NCBI GenBank assembly: GCA_043228905.1
Contig: JBHGNT010000003.1
Coordinates: forward strand, 310,001 to 374,000
DNA: 64,000 bases
Reading direction: 5' to 3'
DNA from: Azolla caroliniana
Taxonomy: Eukaryota > Polypodiophyta
A program made the translations under genes and the position numbers. The notes below the pieces were generated by a model, which did not search any database, had not been told where the DNA came from, and was given only the letters and a program-made list of their open reading frames with translations. How positions within the stretch are numbered: position 1 is the first letter of the stretch; the number at the start of each line of letters is the position of its first letter. This document shows, one piece after another, positions 52,556 to 62,695 of the stretch.

Positions 52556-53207
52556 TGTCGCGTTACTACGCGCGCGTGTGGAGAAACGAGGCGGGACCAC
52601 CGGGGTCTTGAACCGAAGAGCAAGTGATAGAAGGGGAAAGAGAAGGAGAGAGAGACCCGGTCACGTATGAGCAAAGAAACACAAGGGCACAGCCCGTCAA
52701 CACAGAAGACGCGAATGGACACAGAGACAGGGAGACATAAGTGTTTGTATATTAACGAATAACAAATACAAAACAGAGCACGCGAGCGGTTAGAACCGAA
52801 CTGACCGGCGAACAGATGCCGATGCCTGTTCGTCTGCGCACGAAAAGGAGAAAAGGGTGGAGGTGCTGCCGGAAGCACACAGGCGTTCCTCGAAGCAGTG
52901 CGAGCCTCCCGAAAAACCTGCAGAGAAGAGTGATGGAGAACGAATCTGAGGAGAAGCGTTCGGTTCCAGTCCGACAACACTTCGTCGTCCTTAATGCGTG
53001 ATCCCCTTCTCCCTGCGTCTCCCTCTCCTTTATAGCTTCAAGAAGGGAGCCATCTCCGTCATTTACTTCCTACCTACCGAATCTAACTACCCGGATATGC
53101 CTTTGTACTTAATTCCCTATTATATACATTAAGGGCGCGCATACGTGAAGAGCCGGTTCACGCGCGCTATGCACCGATTGCGCCAAGGGACGGTTTTCTT
53201 CACGACA
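52556..53207 (-). repeat. Gyp-H 5' LTR (652 bp)
   Basis: Equal in length to 45600-46251 with scattered differences. The plus-strand ends are TGTCGCGTTACTACGCGCG and CTTCACGACA. Confidence 0.85.
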
Positions 53208-53593
53208 TCGTGCTAGCATTGATTGATCACGGATCGGAGATCAACTTTATTTCCAAGGAATTCTACTAGAAGGGGAAGTGGCCTATTAACACCAATCATG
53301 GATGGAAGATCCGAGCGGCCACTAAAGCAACGGAAGATCTATTCGTGGCTTGTCCGGATGTGACGTTGAAGATCGGGGACATCGAGATCGACCAAAATTT
53401 CTTCGTACAAGACGAGGTCTCATACTCCATGATCCTCGGGCAACCCTTTATCACAACATCATGGATGGAGACGAAGGTGCTCGATAGACGAAGGAGCCAA
53501 AACGGAGGGAAATCCGTCCAATTCCTAACGGTGTCGGCAAATCATGAAAGGAACAAGAGAGAGCTCTTGTCCCAAACAAGAATGGATTTTTAG
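53208..53593 (+). pseudogene. Gyp-F protease, main part
   Basis: LALIDHGSEINFISKEFY (Asp-His-Gly-Ser), a TAG near 53268-53270, then GWKIRAATKATEDLFVACPDV, KIGDIEIDQNFFVQDEVSYS, ILGQPFITTSWMETKVLD and a C-terminus RMDF before TAG at 53591-53593. Confidence 0.75.
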
Positions 53594-53627
53594 AGCGGAC
53601 TGTTGCGGAGTGGGGAAGTGATAGTCC
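53584..53627 (+). promoter_or_regulatory. Putative -1 frameshift signal, Gyp-F
   Basis: GGATTTT (53584-53590), TAG, 6-nt spacer, then GGACTGT (53597-53603) able to pair with ATAGTCC (53621-53627) with one G-U. The third base of the stem is A here and G in the other families, pairing with U in both cases. Confidence 0.65.
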
Positions 53628-54230
53628 GAGAAGCCCTGATACCTCACACAGGAAGATTCAACCTCTCGGTGCAAAACAAGTACGAATCAGTCCAGATGGA
53701 GCATCCACGTACACGGCCGTAACCGGAGGAATGAAGAAAAAATACCGAAAAGTGGAGGATAAGTTACGGTCGGCATCAATAATAAAAGAAGACAAAGAAA
53801 TCGTGGGAATAGTCGAAGAGGTGTTCTATGGGAGCACACTACAATGGCTTGAAGTACTCGCGGAAGATACAAGCCAGGTAATTCCGGTGGAGTCGGTCGA
53901 GATGTACGAGATCATTGGGAAAATGGGGCCGGATGCGCTCCGCAAAGAAGAAGCAATGGTAAGTACAAAATACAAGACCGTGGAGAAGAAAGTGAAACCG
54001 ACCGCAGGACCGTTACCCGCAGATAGCGAACAAAAGAGGAAAGAAGTCTCGGGGGATCCGACACTTCGGAAGTCCATGGATATCGAACATGCCTTCACAG
54101 ATGAGACCCGGAAGAAACTTCAGATCGGTGGAGGTGGGTTCCTATTAAAGAATGAAGAAGAACGATTCCGTGGGATGCTAGAGTGACATGGGAGAGCATT
54201 TGCATTTACATCGAAAGAAATAGGATGCGT
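53590..54230 (+). pseudogene. pol: Gyp-F pro-pol linker
   Basis: The -1 frame is open from 53590 to TGA at 54184-54186: IVEEVFYGSTLQWLEVLAED, STKYKTVEKKVKPTAGPLP, LQIGGGGFLLKNEEERFRGML. It then runs to ...EIGC V at the 63-bp LTR remnant. Confidence 0.75.
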
Positions 54231-54293
54231 TGTCGTGCCTTTAGGCTCTGGATCGTTGCGTGAGTCACGTAGTGTGTGGAATACACTACGACA
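54231..54293 (-). mobile_element. 63-bp LTR remnant of the Gyp-F family with intact ends
   Basis: It consists of TGTCGTGCCTTTAGGCTC.. (complement of the Gyp-F LTR 3' end, ~38 bp) joined to ..ACACTACGACA (complement of its 5' end, ~25 bp). Flanks are GCGT on both sides (54227-54230, 54294-54297). Removing it with one GCGT restores IGCVDPKIEEP of the pol frame. So it is a real insertion, later reduced by an internal deletion of about 770 bp. Confidence 0.85.
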
Positions 54294-55200
54294 GCGTTGA
54301 CCCAAAGATAGAGGAGCCGATGGTGATCTTCACGATTGACCGTGTGCCGTGGAACCTGAAGTCGATTTCGGTGCCACGGGCGCATATTCCGAAAATCATC
54401 GACTTGCTCAAGGAGAAGGTGGCGATGGGGATTCTAGAGCCATCAAATGCTCCATACTCAAATCGATGGTTTATGGTTCCGAAGTAGAATGAGTCACTCT
54501 GATTTATTCAAGATTTGCAACTGGTAAACAAGGTCACGATCCGGAACTCCGGAGTTGGTCCGATAGTGGATGAATTTGCAGAAGCATTTGCCGGTCGTGC
54601 GATATACTCCATCGGAGACCTATATTCCGGATATGACCAATTCCAACTAGCCGTGGAGAGCCGAGACATCACTACCATGTGGACATTGGTAGGATTAGTC
54701 CGGATGTGTACGCTACCACAAGGCGCGACGAACTCAGTCACACATATGATGAATGCGATGAATAAGGTGCTCCGGGATTGCATACCGGAGATAACAATGC
54801 CGTTCCTAGATGACATTCCGATGAAAGGGTGTGCAGTGGAAGAAAAAGATGAAGCTATGGATGAACGGGGATGCCAAAGGTTTGTAGTCAATCATATCCA
54901 TGATTGTGAGAAAGTGTTACGGAAGTTAGAAGATGTGCATCTAACACTTTCTGGAGAGAAATCGGCATTCAGACAAGAAGAAATATTGGTAGTCGGACAT
55001 CTATGTGGGCCCTACGGCCGAAGACCATCACCAACCAAGATCGATGTGATTCAAGCTATGAAAGAAGTATGCGAGTCACAATCCGAAGTTCGAAGGTTCC
55101 TTGGAGCATGTGCATTCTACCACATATGGATTCCGCACTATGCACATATAGCGGACCCACTCTATCACTTGTTGCGGAAGGGAAGAAGTTTGAATGGAAA
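54294..55200 (+). pseudogene. pol: Gyp-F reverse transcriptase
   Basis: VDPKIEEPMVIFTIDRVPWNLK, then a TAG near 54485, then VNKVTIRNSGVGPIVDEFAEAF, YSIGDLYSGYDQF, LPQGATNSVTHM, FLDDIPMKGCAVEEKDE and FLGACAFYHIWIPHYAHIADP. A frameshift near 55180 follows. Confidence 0.8.
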
Positions 55201-56237
55201 CCAGAGCATACAAAGCCGTGAAGAAGCTCAAGAAATCACTACGGAGGGTAGAAGCACTAAAGAAGCCGAGCTATGACCAACCGATCATAGTAACGGTTGA
55301 CACAAGTCCAACCGGAATCGGATGGGTCATCAATCAAGCCGATCCGGAAGGTTCGCGATATTCGATCCGATTCGGAGCAAAGGTTCTCAACGAAAGGCAA
55401 CGCGGATATGCACAAGTTAAAAGAGAATTATGGGGAGTCGTGTCGCCAATCAAATCGGATCGAGATTATTTGATCGGAGCCGAAGTAGTGATCGAAACGG
55501 ATTGTCTTCCGATACTCGGGATGATGCGGTGTTGCACGATACCGGATGTGGCTATGCTAAGATGGATTGCATATGTTAAATCACTTAATCCGGAGGTAAG
55601 ACACATCTCCGGAAAAGACAACGCTATAGCGGATATGCTATCAAGGGCGCGGTTCGGAGATGACATAACCGAATCCGATAATGAAGAAGTTTTCGAAGAC
55701 TACTTTGCTTCGGAGCACATATGCCGCGTGGACGTAATCCAAGAATCATGGGAAGAAGAATACGAGGGTGAAAGCTTGTTGATCGGGAAAATGCTACGAG
55801 AAATCGAGGAATCATCAGACAATAAAGAGAAGAGAGCCGAGATCCGAAGTAAGAAACGACAAGTCCGAAAGTTCTTTTTGAAAAATGGATTTTTATGGAG
55901 GGACCTGAAAAGACCGGGTGGCATACCACTTCGAGTAGTCGTGACAAAAGAGCAACGAAACCAGGTGATGTCCGAATTTCACGAATCTAATTGGGCTGGA
56001 CATCGGGGAACATGGGCAACATTTGGAAAGATCAAGCAAAGATATTGGTGGATAAATATGTACAAAGATGTCGCGGAGTTCACGGAAAGCTACGAGAAGT
56101 GTCAAATCTACTCCGGAGTTCGACACCGAGATGAGTTACATCCGACATTCTCACCGACAATCAACTTCAAATGGATGGTCGACATTGTAGCCATGCCAAC
56201 CGGGATCGGACAAAAGAAGTACTTGGTGTTAGCTTGA
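55194..56237 (+). pseudogene. pol: Gyp-F RNase H and integrase N-terminal part
   Basis: TVDTSPTGIGWVINQADPEG, VKRELWGVVSPIKSDRDYL, HISGKDNAIADMLSR, FHESNWAGHRGTWATFGKIK..YEKCQ (HHCC), MVDIVAMPTGIGQ. TGA at 56235-56237 is where relatives have CGA. Confidence 0.85.
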
Positions 56238-57165
56238 GAAGATCTCACAAACCAAGTAGAAGGTCGGGCGCTACGGAGGAAAACGTGTTCTACGGTATGC
56301 CAATTCCTTTTGGAAGAAGTGTTTTGTAGGTACGGGTGCATAGGACAAGTGAATGCGGATCGGGGAGAACTCGACTCTGAAAAAGCTAAGGAATTCTTCA
56401 CTAAACATGGAGTTTGGTTAACACTGACAACGGCATACAATCCGGAAGCCAACGGGAAGATCGAACGAGGACATAGTCCGATTGTCAAAGCACTTGCGAA
56501 GGCATGCGATGGAAGGGTGAAGGATTGGCCCTAGATCGAACGACGCATAGCTCCGTAACCGGTTACATGTCTGCAGAACTTATGACCGGACAAGCACCGG
56601 TAATGCCGACAGAAACTACAATCGCGACATGGACAATGCTACCATGGAAGGAAGAGATGAGTTGGGAAGAACTACTAGCGGTCTGAATACGACAACTGGA
56701 GGGAAGACCGGAAGACATGGCATGGCGGAAGCAATATGCCGACAACAAGAAGCGCGATTCCGGAATAAAAGCCGATTCGACACAAAGCACCGACTAAGAC
56801 CGCGGGAGATTGAAGAAGGAGATTGGGTGATCGTCTACGACAGTAGTTTGGATCATCAACATAAAACGATGCGGAAGTTCGCGAAAAGGTGGTTCGGGCC
56901 ATATGAGGTTCGGAAAGTTTTCGATAACGGAACTTACCGACTATGCGAGTTGGATGGAACGATGCTACGAGTGCCTATAGCCGGGAAACGGGTGAAGATT
57001 TTCAAGAAGCGGACTGAAGAAGAACCCTATGTGATCCTAGACAAGACAGACAAGAAGGAGCAATCAGACGAAGATCATGGTGATGCAAAAAGTGAGGAAA
57101 GTGGATTACAACTCATAGTCGACTTAAGGGGAGACTTGGGGGAAGCTTCGAATGAAGGTGAATAG
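56238..57165 (+). pseudogene. pol: Gyp-F integrase core end and GPY/F region
   Basis: Frame 56310-56534 has NADRGELDSEKAKEFF and GKIERGHS. A ~30-bp deletion near 56532 makes a stop. The C-terminal part (about 56745-57165) has RHRLRPREIEEGDWVIVYD-like text, KRWFGPYEV (GPY/F) and an acidic tail. No chromodomain. Confidence 0.8.
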
Positions 57166-57221
57166 CAAGCATTGGGAACTTCCGCACATACCGGAGGATG
57201 TGTGGGTTCGGAGGGGCCGAG

Positions 57222-58055
57222 TGTCATAGTGTAATTCGCACACTACGTGAAAAATTACATTTTTGGTTTATCCGGATAGGATATGGAATACCCAATAAGA
57301 ACCGGAAGGAAGAACCGGGGAGGACCGAAACCGGTAAGGAGACCCTGCAAGAGCCGGATGAAGGTCGGTGAGAAACAGACGAAGAGGACCGGTGAAGCAG
57401 AACCGGCAAGAGCCGGATGAAGAAGGCCGGCGAGAGAAGAGACACATTTGTAAATAGAAGAAAGTATAAAATTATATATTACATGCATAGGGCAAGATTC
57501 GAACCTTGCACCTCCATGTCAATAATGTTAAGCATTATCATTATACTAGCGTATTATGAATTTTAAAGTTATACTAAACTTTATACCATGTAAATATTCT
57601 AGACATGCATGGTACAAAAAGTTATTCATGCATAAACACTCGAGTTAAAAGAAAAGATGAGATAGAAAGCTAATCATGCACATGCAGTGTGCATGAAAAC
57701 TAAAGATAGAAAAAGCATGATACTTGCATGTGATAAACTTAGACTCTTCCAACACTATATAAGGAAGAGAGAAAGATGTAAAGAGGTTGTTGATTATTTT
57801 AACAAGGATTTTGATCAATCTAATATATTCGTGGGATTCACGATTTTTTTTCCATCTATTTCTCTCTTACATTCTAAGTATCAATTAATACACTATACTC
57901 GAGTGATTCACGAGTTTCATATCTTCTTTCAAATATTTCTCTTTCTTGCAATCGATTCATAAGGAGCCTTATCTCATATTCTTCTTTCTCCTAGTCCAAA
58001 ACCTCAGCGGTTCCCACCCGATTCACGCAATGATCCAAAGCCTAAAGGCACGACA
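57222..58055 (+). repeat. Gyp-F 3' LTR (834 bp)
   Basis: It starts TGTCATAGTGTAATTCGC and ends AAAGGCACGACA, differing from the 5' LTR by a few small indels and scattered substitutions. It contains the same tRNA-like segment on the minus strand near 57465-57560. Confidence 0.85.
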
Positions 58056-58811
58056 CCGTTTTTGTACGTTCCGGGGAGTGGGGCGGCAATTCCGCCTGGC
58101 CCGCACCGTTCGCCGTGTGGTCCGATGATAACGTGGGTTCGTGCGGATGAACCTCCTCTTGTGTAGTGGTTTCGTTGTCTAGTACTATGGGGGACTCCGC
58201 TCGTTGGTCCACGTTGTTCACCATCGTTGTCATTTCTGGTGATCGGACCTGAGGTTCCTCTTCTTCGGCCCTGCCCAGAATTGGCGTCGCGTTGGATTCC
58301 TCGTTTTTTCGCGTGTTTCCGGCTTGTGTGATCTGGTGAAATAACTCCTCCTGGCTATCACCAAAATCATCTAAGAGCTGCGCGAGTTCTTCGCAGTGTT
58401 GGTCCGCTAGCGCACAATAGTCTTGCGCTAGGTCCTCTCGTACGGCCGCAATGCTCTCCTCATTTAGTTTATAGAAACCTCAGCCGTCTTTTCGCCAGTT
58501 CTCCCAGTCCGCACGATACGCATGCATATCCGCTGCTTGGGTTCCCCACGTCATCCAAGCTTTGTCCAGCGCCGTTTTGAATTGCGCAGTGAACCTCTCC
58601 CGATTTGTTTGGAGAAGGATATGCATGTTATTTGTGATGGACTGGCAACGGTTGGGTGCGTCCTCCATCGACTTCTGGAGGTTTGCAATTTCTTGTTGTT
58701 TAACCGCCGTTGCTTCTTCGTACATGGCCTTCAGGCCCGCCCATAGCTAGGATTCCTTGGCATGTTGTTCTTCTAATTTCCACATTTCATTGTTTAGGTG
58801 GATTTCGAGTT
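58056..58811 (-). pseudogene. Q: N-terminal part of a split coiled-coil gag-like protein
   Basis: The minus-strand frame reads LNNEMWKLEEQHAKE, a TAG (58747-58749), GLKAMYEEATAVKQQEIANLQ, FKTALDKAWMTWGTQAADMH, WENWRKDG, a TGA (58480-58482), then an acidic Gln/Glu-rich part (EELAQLLDDFGDSQEELFHQ) and a Pro/Thr/Glu linker that continues at 25969. The heptad-like pattern suggests a coiled coil. It resembles gag N-termini of some gypsy lineages in general character; I cannot name it. The start is lost at the Cop-3 junction near 58811. Confidence 0.55.
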
Positions 58812-59013
58812 TGTAGTCTGTGGGCTGCCGTGGTTTTTTCCCTAATTTGGGTTTTCCACGTTAACATCTTGTGTTCTCTTCTCTCCATTGTATCGTGCAT
58901 TCATTCCCCGTTTTTTTTCTGTGTTTTGATTCTAAGCTCGGTTGTGGCAAAGCGTTGTTCATTCGGAGCGTGTGTTCCTGTCAAAGTGGTATCAGAGTGA
59001 AACCACACAAAAA

Positions 59014-59984
59014 ATGGATGAATCGTTGGGCGCCATGTTCAAGCTCACCGGCTCCAACTATTCAGTGTGGAAGTCGAAGATGAGGGACATGCTCGTGGTT
59101 AAAGATCTTTGGTTGCCAGTTCAGTTCGGGGATAAGAAACCAGACAAAATCGACGCCACGATATGGGAGGTGATGCACATGAAGACAACGGCGTACATAC
59201 GGTGTTTCATCGACATGAGTCATACAACAACTTCAATGAAGAGAGCAAGGCTCATGAGCTCTGGGAGAAGATCGGCATTATGTTTCAAAACAAAAATGCT
59301 ATTAATTAGGTTTCAGTATTCCGGAAACTAGTAAGACTTCGGTACCAAGATGGCTCCAGCATGGCGAAGCACATGAATGCCTTCCAGGGGCTGATACACC
59401 AGGCAACATCATTGGAAGTACCTCTCGCCGAGGAGGTACTAGCACTACTCCTGCTCGGTTCCCTCCCGGATAGCTGGGAGACATTGGTTGTCACTTTGGG
59501 CAACGCCGGGCCGGAAGGGAAACGGTTATCCCTAGCAAGAGTGAAGTCGAGTTTGCTAGATGAGGAGGCGCGTCGGAAAGATAAGGATACGAGCTCCGAC
59601 TCCGAAGCACTCCTTACCGAATCGGAACGCGGAAGACAAAGGAATTGGAGTCCCCAGAACCGGGAAAAGTCGGGGACGCGGTCAAAGTCAAGGGGAAGGC
59701 CTACTTGCTTCTATTGCGGCAAGCTGGGACACTTCCAGAAGAACTATCGGCATTTCCGGAAAGACAAGGAAACCAACGGTACCGATTCGAAGCGGACACT
59801 GGACCGCAACGGTAAAGATCGGAGGGGGCCGAACTGGAAGGGAATGACGGTAATTGCGGAAAGTGAAGAAGAATTGATGCTCATCACCGAGGAGAATGAG
59901 CTAAACCTTGCCGGCGACGAGATGACCTGGGTGGTCGACTCCGGAGCGTCGTTCCACCTTAACCCGGACCGGAAATGCTTCTGA
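59014..59984 (+). pseudogene. gag: Cop-3 gag and protease
   Basis: ATG 59014 starts MDESLGAMFKLTGSNYSVWK. A frameshift near 59215 moves gag to frame 59361-59984, with a knuckle C-FY-C-GKLG-H-FQKN-Y (last Cys changed) and the protease WVVDSGASFHLNP. A TGA at 59982-59984 ends it. Confidence 0.8.
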
Positions 59985-60830
59985 TCCTACTTAGCCGGTG
60001 ATCACGGTTGTGTCTGGATAGGGAATGAAGAGACATGCCGAATTGTCGGCATAGGAGACGTGTGGCTGACAACACCAACCGGATGCAAGATGTTGTTGAA
60101 AGATGTACGACACGTTCCGGAGGTTCGTCTGAACCTGATATCAGCCAGTCGGCTAGATGATGAAGGCTACACGGGTAACATCCGGAACGGCGTTATGATG
60201 TTCAGCAAAGGGAGCCTGATTGTGGCTCAAGCCCGGAAGATAAACACGGCATCCGACACTTCCGGTGAATGCCCGATTATGTCCGGAGGAACTGAACGTG
60301 ATGAATACCCGGTTATGTTCGGAGGAACTGAATGTGGCATCCGACACTTCCGGTGAGTTGTGGCACAAAAGGTTGTGTCACATGAGCGAGAAGGGGATGA
60401 AGAGGCTTGCAGACGACAACCTCATTCCAGTGAAGAACGTGCACTTGGAGAAGTGCACTGATTGTCTGGTCGGTAAGCAAAACCGGACCTCCTTCCGACC
60501 AAGGCCACCGATGAGACGTAATGCACCACTGGAGTTGGTGCATACTGATGTGTGTCAAGTGGACACGAAGTCACATGCAAGATCGCAGTACTTCGTGATG
60601 TTCATAGATGACCACAACCGGAAACTGTGGGCCACACTGTTGAAGACGAAGGATCAGGTGCTATCCACCTTCAAAGAGCTCCACGTGAGAGTGGAAAGAG
60701 AAACCGGCTGGAAGCTGAAGGCAGTTTAAGCAGATAACGGAGGTGAATACCGGGGGCAGTTCGAGGAGTACTGTCGCTCAAAGGGAATCCGGCTCGAATT
60801 TACCGTGCCGAAGACGTCGGAACTAAACGA
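59985..60830 (+). pseudogene. pol: Cop-3 integrase, N-terminal part
   Basis: Frames 60060-60356 and 60265-60729 carry LLKDVRHVPEVRLNLISASRL, LWHKRLCHMSEKGMKRL..CTDCLVGK (HHCC) and VHTDVCQVDTKSH. TAA at 60727-60729 stands just before ADNGGEY, as in Cop-1. A local duplication of ~35 bp is seen at 60265-60340. The catalytic Glu region is cut by Gyp-I. Confidence 0.8.
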
Positions 60831-61469
60831 TGTCGCGTTACTACGCACGTGCGTGGAGAAACGAGGCGGGACCACCGGGGTCTTGAACCGAAGAGTAGGT
60901 GATAGAAGGGGAAAGAGAAAGAGAGACACGCCCGGTTACGTATGAGCAAAGAAACACAGGAACACGGCCCGTCAACACGGAAGACACGAATGGACATAGA
61001 GACAGAGAGACACGAATGTTTGTATATTAACGAATGACAAATAAACAACAGAGCACGCGAGCGGTTACAACCGAACAGGCCGGTGAACAGATGTCGATGC
61101 CTGCTCGTCCACACACGAAAGGGGATAGGATGGAGGTGCTACCAGAAGCACACGGGCGTTCCTCGAAGTAGCGCGAGCCTCCCGAAAACTTGCAAAGAAG
61201 AGCAATGGAGAACGAACAGAGGAGAAGCGTTCGGTTTCGGTCCGAGCCTCCTCAATGCGCGATCCCCTCTCCCCGCGTCTCCCTCTCTTTTATAGCTTCA
61301 AGAAGGGAGTCGTTTCCCTCATTAACTTCCTACCTACCGAATCTAACTACCTAGGATATACCTCTGTACCTAATTCTCTATTATATACATTAAAGGGCGC
61401 GCACGCGTGAAGAGCCGGTTCACGCCCGCTATGCACCGATTGCGCTAAGGGACGGTTTTCTTCACGACA
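60831..61469 (-). repeat. Gyp-I 3' LTR (639 bp)
   Basis: Close to the Gyp-H LTR throughout; minus-strand TATA box GCTATAAAAGAG near 61286-61298. Confidence 0.8.
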
Positions 61470-61581
61470 TCCGCCCCCACCTAACCGCGCATCCACCGGT
61501 ATGCGCCAAAATTGGGTTCTGGTTGGAGAAAACCGGTCCGAGTTCCGGTTCCTCGTCCATCGGTTCGTCCTCCGTTTCGGC

Positions 61582-62695
61582 CTATTCGTCGTCGCTGTCC
61601 AGGCATCTTAGATCCAGTTCGCCGCGTGGCGCTTCTTGAACGCTTTGATCCGCTTCCCTGCTACCGGTATCGCCATCCTCGTACCGTCGAGTTCCGCCAG
61701 GTGATACGTCCCGTTGTCGTTGGCGCTCGTTACCACGTAAGGCCCGAACCACCGCTTTGCAAACTTCCGTGTTGCCCGGTGCTGGTTGTCGAGGCTGCTG
61801 TCGTAGACTAGCACCCAGTCGCCTTCCTTGATTTTCTTTGGTCGGAGGCGGTGCGTTCGGTCGAACCGGGCTTTGTTCCTCATCCTCGCCGTCCGAAGTC
61901 TCTCCGCCGCTCGTTCCACGTCCTCTGGCCTCCGCTCGAGCTGCCGTATACGCGCCGCTAGCAGTTCTTCCCGGCTCATCTCGTCTCTCCAGTCTACTCT
62001 CACCCAAGAGGAGATCGTCCGTTCCATCGGCATGATCGGCTTCTGTCCGAACATGAGCTCTGACGGCATGAACCCGGTTACCGAACTGTGCGTTGTCCGG
62101 TTCGCCCACAAGGCATAAGGTAACAGTCGTGGCCAGTTCCCGGCCTGGCCTCCGCACGCCCGGACTAGCGCTTTGACGATCGGTCCGTGTCAGCGGTCGA
62201 CCTTCCTGTTCGCCTCCGGATTGTACGTTGTGGTGAGCAAGAGCTTGACCCCTAACCGGTCGAACAGCTCCTCGGCCTCTTTGGCGTCCAACTCCCCGTT
62301 GTCAGCCACGATCTTCCCGCGCGCACCCGTACCGGCATATCACATCCTCGATCAGGAACCGACACACGACCGCGGTCGTTTTGTTCTGCAGCGCTCGGCC
62401 TTCCACCTGGTTCGTTAGGTCCTCCCGGGCCAGCACTAGATATCGCATCTGCCCTACACCCATCGGCATCGTCACCAAATCTACCATCCATTTGAAGTGG
62501 ATGGCCGGAGGGTATGTAGGGTGAAGCTCGTCCCGATGTCGGACTATGGAGTGTATCTGACAGCTCTCAAAAGTTGTCACGAACCGATGCACGTCCTGGT
62601 ACAGTCCCGGCCACCAGTACTTCCCCTTTAGTTTCTCGAACGTGGCCCAGGTCCCACGGTGTCCACCCGAGGGGCTGTCGTGGTAGGCCTTCAGC
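61582..62695 (-). pseudogene. pol: Gyp-I integrase
   Basis: Frame 62302-62703 has YHDSPSGGHRGTWATFEKLK..TTFESCQ (HHCC with the first Cys-side residue changed), MVDLVTMPMG, and stops after a small indel near 62320. Frame 61608-62111 carries SREELLAARIRQLERRPEDV, RLRPKKIKEGDWVLVYD and KRWFGPYVV. The first bases of frame 62302-62703 (MSM) already belong to the neighbouring DNA. Confidence 0.8.

Larger units (their letters stand above)
45600..53207 (-). mobile_element. Gyp-H: full-length Ty3/gypsy element in the Gyp-F protease
   Basis: LTRs of 652 bp each are at 45600-46251 and 52556-53207. The primer site is at 52535-52551. The flanks are CCGT (45596-45599) and TCGT (53208-53211), a 4-bp duplication with one change; removal restores the EPV-LALIDHGSE protease frame of Gyp-F. 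A solo copia LTR sits in its integrase. Confidence 0.9.
25970..58055 (+). mobile_element. Gyp-F: complete Ty3/gypsy element stretched to 32 kb by nested insertions
   Basis: LTRs are at 25970-26806 and 57222-58055. The primer site is at 26811-26827 and a purine-rich GGAGGGGCCGAG precedes the 3' LTR. Flanks CCGT (25966-25969) and CCGT (58056-58059) are a perfect 4-bp duplication. Its own DNA is only 25970-27018, 44115-45599, 53208-54230 and 54294-58055; the rest is P2 (with Cop-2 and Gyp-G), Gyp-H and an LTR remnant. Coding order is gag, protease, RT, RNase H, integrase, with many stops. Confidence 0.85.
58812..60830 (+). mobile_element. Cop-3: Ty1/copia fragment of the Cop-1 family, truncated at both ends
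   Basis: Only the last ~172 bp of the 5' LTR remain (58812-58983, ending TTCCTGTCA). The primer site TGGTATCAGAG starts at 58987. Gag, protease and part of integrase follow; Gyp-I cuts it at 60831 next to an ACGA. Confidence 0.8.
60831..62695 (-). mobile_element. Gyp-I: 5'-truncated Ty3/gypsy element
   Basis: A 639-bp LTR (60831-61469) has the plus-strand ends TGTCGCGTTACTACGCACG and CTTCACGACA, followed by the purine-tract complement and integrase. At 62695 homology ends within the integrase HHCC region and unrelated gag sequence begins. The left flank is ACGA (60827-60830). Confidence 0.8.
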
